In this document: piece after piece, positions 26,444-35,241 of the stretch
Layout: each line of letters starts with the position of its first letter
How positions within the stretch are numbered: the stretch's first letter is position 1
Origin: Candidatus Paceibacterota bacterium
GTDB lineage: Bacteria; Verrucomicrobiota; Verrucomicrobiia; Limisphaerales; UBA8199
Direction: 5' to 3'
Assembly: GCA_035452965.1 (NCBI GenBank)
Contig: DAOTCE010000002.1
Location: 1-64,000 of the forward strand
DNA: 64,000 nt
Made by a program: the position numbers and the translations under genes
Notes under the pieces: model-generated
Databases searched by the model: none
What the model saw: only the letters and a program-made list of their open reading frames with translations
What the model was told of the DNA's origin: nothing

Positions 26444-29407
26444 TCAGGCCGGGACGAAAAACAGGCGCCGCTGTCCCCAGGCGTTCAGGGCCTTGAAACG
26501 CAGTGTGCTGCCGGTGCAGTCGCAGGTGATCTTCTCTCCAAACGAGCCGAGCTTTGCTCCCTGCGCATAGAGCTCGCCGTTGGTCACCTGCTGCGGCAGC
26601 GGCAGGCTCATGTCAGCCTCGCCCTGGACCCAGATTTCCATGCTGGCTCCCCCGGGCACGCGCCGCTGAGGCAGGACGGGAGCCCAGGCGACCAGCGCCA
26701 TCGGTGCGCTCGCAAAGGCGAATTCCCGTCCGTCAATGGCGATCTTCTGGCACTCGTAGCCCGCAAATGCCCCTAGCGTCGCCTGCTGCATGCGGAAGGC
26801 CACCGCCAGCTGGCCTTTGTAACTGACCAGATGCCCGTTAACCCGCAGCTCTTGCAGCTCCAGCGCGGCCGAGGGCAAGGGGTTCTTCGCGAGAATCTCC
26901 TGGTCCCGCTTCGCATCCCGATGAAAGCCGCCGGGCCAGCTTTCCACGTGCGCGCGGTAATGCGCGGCGAGCACGGTGGTGCCATTAGGGAAACTGCACG
27001 CGACGAAGTCCGTCCGGCGAGAGACGACGCTTGGGTTGTCGTTATGGTTTTCGTCGGCCCCGCTCCCGGGATAGGCGCCGAGGGCCAGCAAGATCTCAAA
27101 CCAGGTGCGGACTTCAGCCCCCAGCGAGGCGGCCTGGTCGTCGCGGGGGCGGAAGCCGACGAAGGTCGCGCTCCCGGTCTTTGCCATCGTCCGGTGAACG
27201 CCAACGATGTCCTGTCCAACTCTCGCGACGACCTCCGGCCCCGCGTCCGGTTCGACCGGGTAGATATAGTCCACCAGGAAGTCAGTAAGGATCGTCTGTG
27301 GGGGCACCTTGGCGAGGCGCCCGGCGAATTGAACCTGCCAGCCGCCGGCGCCATGGCCTTCGAGGTCAAACCGCAGCGCCTTCACGCCGAACAGCTTCTG
27401 CCATTGAGCCTGCACGGCTTTGCCGGCGAGGTCCACGCGCGGGGGTGGGCCCGCCCAAATGACCTTGCCCCCGGCGCTGGCAAATTGGTCCAGCAAGTCC
27501 AGCAGACCCGGCGGCGGCAGCGGCTCGAACAGGACCGCCACCGTGCCGAACTTGCGCCCGGCCATTTCGATCTGGCCCTTTGCGTTCACGCGCCCGTGCT
27601 GCAGCAGCCGCTGCGGAGTCACGTAGTTGGCGTAGGCGTATTGCACCATCCAGGAACCGAAGCGCTCTTCGCAGGCGACCAGCGACAGGGGGTAGAGCAT
27701 GAGCACGTCGGTATCCCGGTGCTGGCAGTCTTGCACGGCCTGAAACCAGGGCGAGGCGGATGCGCCGAAGGCATCGCACACCGCCTGGCGGCGATGAGCT
27801 GCGGCATGCGGCATGCCCCACGCGGCGGCATAGGCATAAGGGGTGCGGTTCAGGATGCCAGTCGAGCAGGCCAGGGCGATGCCGTAGTAATTGCGGTCCG
27901 ACCAGCCGCCCTCGGCATGGTCGTTGCCGCCGCCGGTGAGGAAGTCGTTCCAGGCGAAGTAATCGTCGCAGGCCGACGCCGCCTGGTGGACGGTGTTGGA
28001 CCACCAGAAGTCCGGCGTGTAGTCGTAACGGCGCGGCGGCCCGTGCCGGGTGCGGGTGCGCCAGAAGTCGCACGTGGGGCTCTGGGCCCAAGTCGCGTGG
28101 GCGCGGGCTTCCAGTTCGTGACCGTAGGCCTTCTCGGCGAATTGCTTGGCGCCGGCAAAGAGGCCGACCACCGTGTCCTTGAGCAACTCATAGTAGCGTC
28201 GCCGCAGGAGGAAGGTCTTCTGGATTTCCTCCGCGCTGCGCCCCAGCACATGTTGCGCCGGCACGCGCGCCTCCAGGTTGGGCAGGAACCCGTGCTGGGC
28301 GTAGGTGAAATACACCATGTATTTCTCGAAGTCCTTGAACTCCGCGCCGTAGAGTTCGGCGTAGCGGTTCGCCAGGTGCGGGGTAAGGTAGCGGAACGTG
28401 AGTTGGCCCTCGTCTTGGTGGCTGTTGTAGCCCCAGTCCTGCTGGATGTGCATCTCGTCCGCGTAAAGGCCATTCAGGGGCACCCCCGCCGCGCGGTATT
28501 GGCGCACCAGCTCCTCCAGAAACGGGCGCGCCTGCGGGCTGAAATAATCCATCTCCGGCGTGGCATAGCTCACAACCGCAAGGACACGATTCAATCCGCC
28601 GATCTGCGTCTCGCCGCGCCCACGGATGATCAAGCGCCGGGCATCGGTGCTCGGCTGCGGCGACTCCCCGACCTCGATGTCCGGGGTGGCCTTCAACTCC
28701 ACAATGCCCGCCGGGTCAACCCAGTATAGATCCGTCTCGGCGAGCCGTTGTTCGCGGAAAGCGAAGAGCCGCACCCCGGTGCGCTTGAGAACGATGCTGC
28801 CCTTGTTATTGGTCCAGCGGCGCTGTTCCCAGAGGGACACTGTGAATTGGCCGGTCGCCGGATCACGGTAGCCCTCGCGGTAATGCACCCAGCGGCCCGA
28901 TTCGCCGGTCTTCTCCTGATAACCTCGCCCAATCTCCAGGGGGCTCAGCAGGCTCAACTCCAATCCCAGGTCGTAAGCCTTAAGCGTTTGGCTGATCCTG
29001 GCCAAGCGCTGGAGGTAGCCCTCCGTATCCGGCAGCAACTGCCTCGATTTCCCGCCCTGTCCTTTGCGGTACTGCGTCCAGAACTCGTCGAACGCGAGAA
29101 TGAGCGTTCGCGCGCCCTGAGCTTTGGCTTGCTCGCACATCTTTCGCAAGGTGGTCAGGTGCGGCGTGCTGCTCGTGCTCAGGTCCACCTCCCGGTCCGG
29201 GTCCTGCAAGTCCTCCAGTTGCTGGTCGCTGACGAGGATAATCCATGACCGCGGCAGCGAAAACGCCCACGGCCCCGGGAACGTCAGCGCCTGCTCAGGC
29301 AGGGTGGACGGTTTGGCGCCAACGGCCTCCCACGGCGGCCGTGAGGCCGAGACCGCGATGCCCAGCGCTGCGAGTCGTTGTAAGAAAGTTCTACGGGATT
29401 CGCACAT
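26444..29407 (-). CDS. Tat-exported 987-aa protein, glycosidase-like, family unknown
   Basis: 987 aa from ATG 29407, which gives MCESRRTFLQRLAALGIAVSAS, a textbook twin-arginine signal (SRRTFLQ). An in-frame extension to 29860 has no conserved character and is rejected. The mature protein looks like a TIM-barrel hydrolase: VSYATPEMDYFSPQARPFLEEL, then GLYADEMHIQQDWGY, where Asp/Glu could be catalytic. A middle part has WWSNTVHQAA and GGNDHAEGGWSDRNYYG. A Rossmann-like segment (VAVLFEPLPPPGLLDLLDQF, GGKVIWAGPPP) resembles the trimerisation domain of GH42-like beta-galactosidases. C-terminal beta domains follow. I cannot assign a CAZy family. It is divergent from the M20 peptidase. Confidence 0.7.
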   Translation of the reverse strand: MCESRRTFLQRLAALGIAVSASRPPWEAVGAKPSTLPEQALTFPGPWAFSLPRSWIILVSDQQLEDLQDPDREVDLSTSSTPHLTTLRKMCEQAKAQGARTLILAFDEFWTQYRKGQGGKSRQLLPDTEGYLQRLARISQTLKAYDLGLELSLLSPLEIGRGYQEKTGESGRWVHYREGYRDPATGQFTVSLWEQRRWTNNKGSIVLKRTGVRLFAFREQRLAETDLYWVDPAGIVELKATPDIEVGESPQPSTDARRLIIRGRGETQIGGLNRVLAVVSYATPEMDYFSPQARPFLEELVRQYRAAGVPLNGLYADEMHIQQDWGYNSHQDEGQLTFRYLTPHLANRYAELYGAEFKDFEKYMVYFTYAQHGFLPNLEARVPAQHVLGRSAEEIQKTFLLRRRYYELLKDTVVGLFAGAKQFAEKAYGHELEARAHATWAQSPTCDFWRTRTRHGPPRRYDYTPDFWWSNTVHQAASACDDYFAWNDFLTGGGNDHAEGGWSDRNYYGIALACSTGILNRTPYAYAAAWGMPHAAAHRRQAVCDAFGASASPWFQAVQDCQHRDTDVLMLYPLSLVACEERFGSWMVQYAYANYVTPQRLLQHGRVNAKGQIEMAGRKFGTVAVLFEPLPPPGLLDLLDQFASAGGKVIWAGPPPRVDLAGKAVQAQWQKLFGVKALRFDLEGHGAGGWQVQFAGRLAKVPPQTILTDFLVDYIYPVEPDAGPEVVARVGQDIVGVHRTMAKTGSATFVGFRPRDDQAASLGAEVRTWFEILLALGAYPGSGADENHNDNPSVVSRRTDFVACSFPNGTTVLAAHYRAHVESWPGGFHRDAKRDQEILAKNPLPSAALELQELRVNGHLVSYKGQLAVAFRMQQATLGAFAGYECQKIAIDGREFAFASAPMALVAWAPVLPQRRVPGGASMEIWVQGEADMSLPLPQQVTNGELYAQGAKLGSFGEKITCDCTGSTLRFKALNAWGQRRLFFVPA

Positions 29408-29509
29408 AACGCCATGTGGCATATCAGATGGAGAGTTTTTGCGACAGGGTATTCGAACCGGGCGTTGGCCACAGTTGACCTTCACGGACTTTCCCGCCAC
29501 CTTTCGCCC

Positions 29510-30742
29510 GTGCAGAACTCTGAATCTCTGCGGGACCATCTCGCCAACCAGATGCCCGCCGCGCTCGAGATGTTGCGCCAGATGGTCGGCATTAACAGTT
29601 TCACCGGGAACCGCGACGGGGTGAATCGGTTGGGCCGACTCACGGCCGAGTGCTTTGAGCCGCTGGGGTTCAGCGCAGACTACGTTCCTTCCACCACCAG
29701 GGAATGGGGCGACCATCTGGTGCTCACGCGGCGCGGGCGATCCGGGAAGGGAATCGCCATGATCTCGCACCTCGATACCGTCTTTCCACCCGCCGAAGAG
29801 GCGCGCAATAACTTTCACTGGCAGCCGGAAGGCGACCGCATTTTCGGCCCCGGCACGCACGACATCAAGGGCGGTTCAGTCATGATGTGGCTGGTGCTGA
29901 CTGCGCTCCGCTCCCACGCCCCGGAAATCTTCGAGGACATCACATGGAAGCTGATCTGGAACTCGTCCGAGGAATGCTTCTCCCCCGACTTCGGCAATGT
30001 GTGTCGGGCGCATTTCAACGGCGGCACGCTGGCGGCGCTGGTCTTCGAGTCCGAAGGGCGCGCAGGCAGGACAAGCCTGATGGTCGTAGCGCGAAAAGGC
30101 CGGGGCTCGTGGCGGGCTACGGTCAGCGGCCGCGGGTCGCACGCAGGGGGCAAACACGAGCACGGCGCGAATGCCATCGTTCAACTCGGCCGCACGGTGC
30201 AGCGCATCGCGGCGCTCACGGACTACGGGCACAGCCTGACCGTTAATGTCGGCACCATATGTGGTGGGACCGTGCTGAACCGTGTCCCGCATGAAGCCGT
30301 GGCGGAGGGGGAATTCCGCACGTTCACCCCCGAGACATTCGCGCAGGCCAAGGAGAGCCTGCTCGCGCTGTCAGGCCCGGGCGAGGTGCGCAGCCCCGCG
30401 GACGGGTTTGCCTGCGAGGTCAAGGTGGAAATCCTCACCGAGTCCCGTCCCTGGCCGCGCAACCCGGGCACCGAGGGACTCTACAAGCTCTGGAAACAGT
30501 CCGCCGACGACCTCGGGCTGGCGGTAAATTGCGAGGAGCGCGGCGGCCTGAGCGACGGCAACCTCATTTGGGACGCGGTGCCCACGCTCGACGGACTTGG
30601 CCCCTGGGGCGACAACGACCATTGCTCCGAACGCAGCGCCGACGGCGCCAAGCTTCCCGAGTTTGTGGAGGTGAGCAGCTTTGTGCCGAAGGCCATGCTG
30701 AACTTCACCGCCATCCAGAAACTGTGCGGCTCCTCCTTATGA
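29510..30742 (+). CDS. M20-family metallopeptidase (carboxypeptidase G2-like)
   Basis: About 410 aa from GTG 29510; ATG 29552 is an alternative, while ATG 29414 would add a non-conserved 32-residue leader. Motifs of the M20 di-zinc peptidases: SHLDTVFP (metal His with Asp), GPGTHDIKGGSVMM (bridging Asp), NSSEECFSP (catalytic Glu pair), and a late His in WGDNDHCSE. The lid/dimer domain includes VSGRGSHAGGKHEHGANAI. There is no signal peptide, so it is cytoplasmic. Substrates in the family are N-acyl amino acids or small peptides. Its stop codon overlaps the start of the fucosidase gene (ATGA), showing translational coupling. Confidence 0.83.
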   Translation: MQNSESLRDHLANQMPAALEMLRQMVGINSFTGNRDGVNRLGRLTAECFEPLGFSADYVPSTTREWGDHLVLTRRGRSGKGIAMISHLDTVFPPAEEARNNFHWQPEGDRIFGPGTHDIKGGSVMMWLVLTALRSHAPEIFEDITWKLIWNSSEECFSPDFGNVCRAHFNGGTLAALVFESEGRAGRTSLMVVARKGRGSWRATVSGRGSHAGGKHEHGANAIVQLGRTVQRIAALTDYGHSLTVNVGTICGGTVLNRVPHEAVAEGEFRTFTPETFAQAKESLLALSGPGEVRSPADGFACEVKVEILTESRPWPRNPGTEGLYKLWKQSADDLGLAVNCEERGGLSDGNLIWDAVPTLDGLGPWGDNDHCSERSADGAKLPEFVEVSSFVPKAMLNFTAIQKLCGSSL

Positions 30743-32373
30743 AACGACTGTCTCTCCCGCTAATGATGTTCGCGGCGCTGACCGCCGCGTTGAGTTTGGG
30801 CGCGGCGCCTGCGCCGATGGTCGTCCGGACCAACCGTGCCGACCGGCTTGAGTGGTTTCGCGACCAGGGCTTCGGCTTGTTCATTCACTGGAACCTTGAT
30901 TGCCAGCTCGGGTCGGTCATCAGCCATTCGATGGTTGGAGCGACTGAAGACTACATGAGGCGCTACGTTGAGGAACTGCCGAAGACCTTCAACCCGCGCA
31001 AGTTCCATCCCGAGGACTGGGCCGTGCTGGCGAAGCTGGCGGGGGTGCGCTATGTCGTTTTCACCGCCAAGCACCACTCCGGCTTCTGCATGTGGCCCAC
31101 GAAGACCACGGACTTCAGCATCAAGCACACGCCTTACCGGCGCGACATCACGGGCGAGCTGCTGCGGGCCTTCAAACGGCATGGCATCGCGCCCGGGCTT
31201 TACTTCTCGCCGGACGACTTCTGGTGGCTTTACAAGAACCAAAAGACGCTCCAGCGCAACATCCCGGACGTGCAGCCCGAGAACAACCCCGGCCTGATGG
31301 CGCACGATCTGGCCCAAGTCCGCGAACTGCTCACCCGCTACGGGCCGATTGATGTGCTGTTTTTCGACGGCCAGGGCCAGGGGTTGCGCGACCTGGCGTG
31401 GCGGCTTCAGCCCGACACCGTCGTCACCCGCAGCGCGATCAGCACTCCCGAGCAGTTCGTTCCCGGCCAAGCCAACGATCAAGCGTGGGAAGCCTGTATC
31501 ACCATGGGCAAAGCCTGGGGTTACCAGCCGACCTTGGAAGACTACAAAGACGGCGGGCAGTTGATCTCCCTGCTGATTGAAACGCGTGCCAAAGGCGGCA
31601 ACCTGCTGCTCAACGTCGGCCCCAAGCCTGACGGCGAACTCCCCATCGAGCAGGAGGAGCGCCTCCGTGAGCTCGCCCTTTGGATGTTCGTCAATGGCGA
31701 GGCCATCCACGACGCCCGCCCCTGGGTCGTCACGAACGAGAAAGACATCTGGTATACCAAACGCAAGGATGCCGACACCGTGTACGCCTTCGTGAAAGAG
31801 AAGGAACGGTGGAAAGTGGGCGAGTGGAAAGAACTGGTGTTGCAGTCTGTCAAGGCGACGGACCAGACCAAAGTGAATGTCCTCGGCCAGAACGACAAGG
31901 TGCTCGAATACAAAGCGACCGTCCGGCCCAAGACGACCTGGAAACAGGAACCCGACGGCCTGCACATCCGCGCTATGCGCGCCCAGCGGCTCGATGATCT
32001 GCGTCAGTGGCCTAACCCTGTGGTATTGAAGATCACCCATGCGCTGCCCGCACAGCCCGCGCCCCGGGTCCAAATCGTCAGCGTCAAATGGGATGGGCAA
32101 GCCCGCCTTGTCCGATGCGTGGGTGTCCTGGAGGCGCTCGGCGGCGCCGGCGCTGTCGAGGTTGGCTTCCAGTACCGTGACATCACGGGTCTTGACACGC
32201 ACGAGCGCCGGGATAACTGGCAAACGCTACCCCTGTCCAGTCGCAGCACGCCGGGCGAATTCTCATTCGCGGCGCCCGGCCTCCAGCCTGGGCGGGCATA
32301 CGAATTCCGCTCCCTGGCCCGGAACTCCCTCCTGAACGTGTTCGGCGGCGAGATCGTGCTAAAGATTCAGTAG
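30739..32373 (+). CDS. Exported GH29 alpha-L-fucosidase
   Basis: 544 aa. A signal peptide (about 1-22) precedes the GH29 barrel: WFRDQGFGLFIHWN, YVVFTAKHHSGFCMWPTKTTDFS, RRDITGELLRAFKRHGIAPGLYFSPDDFW, and DVLFFDGQGQ, which carries the expected nucleophile Asp. NLLLNVGPKPDGELP is a strong family signature. The C-terminal 170 residues are a beta-rich domain typical of the family. It removes fucose from polysaccharides or glycans in the periplasm or outside. Translation is coupled to the upstream M20 peptidase by an ATGA overlap. The functional link may be use of fucosylated glycoconjugates, but this is inference. Confidence 0.9.
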   Translation: MKRLSLPLMMFAALTAALSLGAAPAPMVVRTNRADRLEWFRDQGFGLFIHWNLDCQLGSVISHSMVGATEDYMRRYVEELPKTFNPRKFHPEDWAVLAKLAGVRYVVFTAKHHSGFCMWPTKTTDFSIKHTPYRRDITGELLRAFKRHGIAPGLYFSPDDFWWLYKNQKTLQRNIPDVQPENNPGLMAHDLAQVRELLTRYGPIDVLFFDGQGQGLRDLAWRLQPDTVVTRSAISTPEQFVPGQANDQAWEACITMGKAWGYQPTLEDYKDGGQLISLLIETRAKGGNLLLNVGPKPDGELPIEQEERLRELALWMFVNGEAIHDARPWVVTNEKDIWYTKRKDADTVYAFVKEKERWKVGEWKELVLQSVKATDQTKVNVLGQNDKVLEYKATVRPKTTWKQEPDGLHIRAMRAQRLDDLRQWPNPVVLKITHALPAQPAPRVQIVSVKWDGQARLVRCVGVLEALGGAGAVEVGFQYRDITGLDTHERRDNWQTLPLSSRSTPGEFSFAAPGLQPGRAYEFRSLARNSLLNVFGGEIVLKIQ

Positions 32374-32414
32374 CCGCCGCACGGCAGCCTATACCCCGCC
32401 TGCTGCGGTGTGCC

Positions 32415-33335
32415 TCATAAGGATGGCAGGCGGAGACACTCCTCCAGCGGTTTGGTTGGAAAGGTGTCACCTGGCCAGAAACCCGACCGCGGAGTTAGCT
32501 GCGCGCCGGACGGGAGGAACGATTGGCCGGCAGCGGGCGGAAGCGGCCGCAAGCAGTAGCTGGTTGAGTCCCGGAGTTCTTTGACTTGAGCGGGCATGCA
32601 GCGACAGATGAGCGTGCTGATTGAGCGCGTGCCCGCACGAAGATATGCAATCGGTCCCATCGCGACCGGACCGTCGTCGATAACCCGGGCGACGATCACG
32701 TTGGGGGCTTCCTCCAGGCTGCGTTCCGTGGCGTAGCGCCGTCCCGGCAAGGCTTTGCCGAATTGAGCTGCCGCTGCGGCTTCAAGACGCTGTGAGACGA
32801 AGATCAGGCTCGCGCCGGAACTGTCGGCCAGCGCTTCCCAAATGACGGGCTGGCCGTCCGAGTTGAGCGTGATCCGGACGCCCTGCACGGCTAGGCCGCC
32901 TTCGCCCGGTTCCGAAGATTGGAGGCAGGGCGCCATCGGCGAGCGCGGCGGTCCGCAGGAGTAAAACCACCAGTATGCGAGCCGCGCGTGTGCATTGCCG
33001 TGGAGCGTGACGGTGTCGGCCTGCCAGTAGACGACAGCTAGTGATGGGTTGAGACGCGGGGTGCCGTTGGAGAAACTCAACATGCCGAACCGGTCCGGCG
33101 AGGGTAGCGGTGCGTTCGCGCCGTCAACCTCCTGTATGATCAATGGTGCGAGTGTGAAGGCCAGATGGTTCGTCTCTGCTTCGGCGGGCTTGTAGAATTC
33201 AGCCAGCGCGAATTGGTTGGTTGCTCGCTGGTAGATCGCGGCCTGCCGCAAGGTGGCATCAACCGGCGTGGGATGGAGCCTGGCGCACGAAGTGACAAAA
33301 CAGGCCAGGGCGGATGCCATTACCGCCGCCTTCAT
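32415..33335 (-). CDS. Putative lipoprotein of unknown function
   Basis: 306 aa from ATG 33335, which overlaps the stop of the hpnA-like gene as ATGA. MKAAVMASALACFVTSC is a lipoprotein signal with Cys-17 as the acylated residue. The upstream in-frame start lies inside the hpnA-like gene and is rejected. The mature part resembles no family I know. It includes RQAAIYQRATNQFALAEFYKPAE, a tryptophan-rich stretch YWWFYSCGPP, and VIWEALADSSGASLIFVSQRLE. It probably faces the periplasm, anchored to a membrane. Translational coupling suggests a link with the epimerase product, such as an envelope-lipid step, but this is inference. Confidence 0.68.
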   Translation of the reverse strand: MKAAVMASALACFVTSCARLHPTPVDATLRQAAIYQRATNQFALAEFYKPAEAETNHLAFTLAPLIIQEVDGANAPLPSPDRFGMLSFSNGTPRLNPSLAVVYWQADTVTLHGNAHARLAYWWFYSCGPPRSPMAPCLQSSEPGEGGLAVQGVRITLNSDGQPVIWEALADSSGASLIFVSQRLEAAAAAQFGKALPGRRYATERSLEEAPNVIVARVIDDGPVAMGPIAYLRAGTRSISTLICRCMPAQVKELRDSTSYCLRPLPPAAGQSFLPSGAQLTPRSGFWPGDTFPTKPLEECLRLPSL

Positions 33336-34336
33336 TTCACATAGCCGTTTTGGCGAAACCACTGGGCGGCGTCCGCGAGTGCCTGCCGGGGCGGCGTTTG
33401 CGGCAGCCCCAATTCGCGAATCGCCTTGGCCGGGCTAAAAAACATCTTATGCCTGGCCATGCGCACGCCGGCCAGCGGGGCTTTGGGCGGCAGGCGGGTG
33501 ATACTGGAGATGGCTTCGTTAACATAAGCCGCGCCCAGCGCTACCGCGTAAGGAATCCGTACCCGCGGCGCCGGAATGCCTGTGATCTCCTCCAACACGG
33601 CAAAGGCCTGCTTCATGGTCCAGTTGCCCTCCGCGTGCCCGAGGATGTAACGCTCGCCCACGCACCCCTTCTTGGCCGCCAGGATGTGGCCGTGGGCGAC
33701 ATCGCGCACGTGCACCCAGTTGAGACCCGTGTCGAGGTAGGCGGGCATGCGGCGATTAAGGAAATCCACGATGACCTGGCCGGTCGGGGTCGGCTTCACG
33801 TCGCGCGGGCCAACGGGCGCGGTGGGATTGACAATGATAATGGGCAGGCCCTGGCGGGCCATGCGGATGGCCAGTTGCTCCGCTTGCCATTTGGAGCGCT
33901 TGTAATGGTTGACCATTTGCCCCTCGCGCACCGGCGTGACTTCGTCTGATGGCGAGACCCGCCCCCCAACGGGTTCAGGCAGGCCAATGCAGCCGACGGT
34001 GCTGGTATAGACAATGCGCTGGCAGCCGGCGGCGGCGGCGGCCTGGAGGACGTTTTGGGTGCCTTCCACGTTGGTCGCGTACATCGGCCGGTAATCCCGC
34101 AGCCAAAGGTGGTAGCTGGCGGCGACGTGAAAACACCATTCGCAGTCGTACATCAGCTCCTTGAGTTTGGTGGCATTGCTCAAGTCTCCATCCACCCGTT
34201 CGAACCTGGCCCCCTCCAGCCCTCGCAGGTCGCACCCTGGCCGCAACAGTGCCTTGACTCTATGCTCGCGGGCAGTCAGTTCCTGCACAAGGTTTGCCCC
34301 GATGAAACCGGAGGCGCCGGTGACGAAGCAGTTCAT
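33332..34336 (-). CDS. hpnA: Hopanoid-associated sugar epimerase-like protein
   Basis: 334 aa. It is an extended SDR with NAD(P)-binding TGASGFIGANLV, TSTVGCIG, the catalytic pair HYKRSK (Tyr/Lys) and NPTAPVGPRDVKPTPTG, the stretch that separates HpnA from other epimerases. HpnA is linked to hopanoid side-chain biosynthesis in many bacteria. No squalene-hopene cyclase (shc) or other hpn gene lies in the window, so a hopanoid role is suggested by family only. Some HpnA-type proteins act as dihydroflavonol-like reductases. The downstream lipoprotein gene overlaps its stop, so the two are cotranslated. Confidence 0.82.
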   Translation of the reverse strand: MNCFVTGASGFIGANLVQELTAREHRVKALLRPGCDLRGLEGARFERVDGDLSNATKLKELMYDCEWCFHVAASYHLWLRDYRPMYATNVEGTQNVLQAAAAAGCQRIVYTSTVGCIGLPEPVGGRVSPSDEVTPVREGQMVNHYKRSKWQAEQLAIRMARQGLPIIIVNPTAPVGPRDVKPTPTGQVIVDFLNRRMPAYLDTGLNWVHVRDVAHGHILAAKKGCVGERYILGHAEGNWTMKQAFAVLEEITGIPAPRVRIPYAVALGAAYVNEAISSITRLPPKAPLAGVRMARHKMFFSPAKAIRELGLPQTPPRQALADAAQWFRQNGYVK

Positions 34337-34423
34337 GAGGGCAGTCTAGGAAGTTCCCAGCGGACGCAGAAGCAGAAAACCCAGGCAACACCGGCCTCCG
34401 GCGCGCGGTGCCGTACAAAGAAG

Positions 34424-34448
34424 CAGGGACGGCTCAACACCGTCCCTG
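34424..34448 (-). terminator. Intrinsic terminator of the LTXXQ-like gene
   Basis: On the minus strand a 9-bp perfect stem CAGGGACGG with a 7-nt loop is followed by CTTCTTTG. It lies about 27 bp after the stop of the gene at 34475-34885. A weak U-run makes it a likely but not ideal Rho-independent terminator. Confidence 0.7.
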
Positions 34449-34474
34449 TGTCATGAGTGAAATGGATGAGGATA

Positions 34475-34885
34475 CTACTCTGTCTTCTTCTTGCCCTTCC
34501 GCTCGCCACTCTTCTTCTCGCCGCCCTTCTTTGCCGCCGCACGGCCTCTTTCCTGGTATTTCTTGTATTGCTCTTCAGTGAGGATGCCCTTCATTTTCTT
34601 GTTAGACTCCTCCATGAGGCCCCGCATCTTCTCGCGACGCTGCTGTTGGTCCAGCGCGGTATCCCCGCGCAGTTCCTGCATCTTCTTTTGTCGTTCCTCC
34701 AACGCGGCTTTGACCTTGGGAACCTGATCATCCTTCAGATCGAGGTCCTTCTTCAATTGCTCCACGGAAGGCCCGCCCCGAAACCCCTTCTTGGCGTCGC
34801 GCTTGCCGCTATCCTGTGCGATGGCCATGCTGCAAGCCACCAGGCTGCCCAGCGCCACGGCCACAATTATACTCAGTTTCTTCAT
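34475..34885 (-). CDS. Exported LTXXQ/Spy-like protein
   Basis: 136 aa. A signal peptide (about 1-23) is followed by a charged helical protein with two amphipathic helices: EQLKKDLDLKDDQVPKVKAALEERQKKM and REKMRGLMEESNKKMKGILTEEQYKKYQ. The pair LDLKDDQ and ILTEEQYKKY is the LTxxQ-like repeat of Spy/CpxP-type periplasmic proteins, which act as chaperones or envelope stress sensors. The C-terminus is strongly basic (KKGGEKKSGERKGKKK). It is flanked by a terminator at 34424-34448 and divergent from the cyclophilin gene, so it is monocistronic. Confidence 0.7.
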   Translation of the reverse strand: MKKLSIIVAVALGSLVACSMAIAQDSGKRDAKKGFRGGPSVEQLKKDLDLKDDQVPKVKAALEERQKKMQELRGDTALDQQQRREKMRGLMEESNKKMKGILTEEQYKKYQERGRAAAKKGGEKKSGERKGKKKTE

Positions 34886-35241
34886 TTTTGATTGTCCTAT
34901 TTACTCTATTGATTTGGTTTGTTTGCCAGCCGCCGCATTCGCTGTCGGCGGCCCGCTCATCTACTACAGGCTGATAGACGCCGCACAAGCCAATTGGTTT
35001 CACTAAAACTCGGCCTTCGGGAGCTGTCGGTCGGCGAGCCGGGCCGAAATGATCCAAACGTGGCCCAGGTAGCGGTGCAAGCAGTTGATTTACAGGCACT
35101 TCTGACTAGAATGCCCGTTTTGCGCGCAACGCAACGCATGCCGGGGTTCTGGGAAGTCGAGGGGGTAAAGTCGAGGTCCGCTGACCGGGAGGAATTCCGG
35201 GCGTGACTTTGCAGCCATCTCATGGAAGATTTCCCGCACCT
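34886..35241. other. Divergent promoter region between the LTXXQ-like and cyclophilin genes
   Basis: 356 bp without a convincing gene. An AT-rich part next to 34886 holds the promoter of the minus-strand gene, with a possible ribosome-binding site AGGAC. The right side precedes the cyclophilin gene. Apart from a repeated CGCAACG motif near 35128, no repeat stands out. Confidence 0.4.

Noticed and set aside
29408..29860. In-frame extension of the 987-aa Tat protein
   Set aside because: The extension reads antisense to the M20 peptidase start, and ATG 29407 gives a textbook Tat signal.
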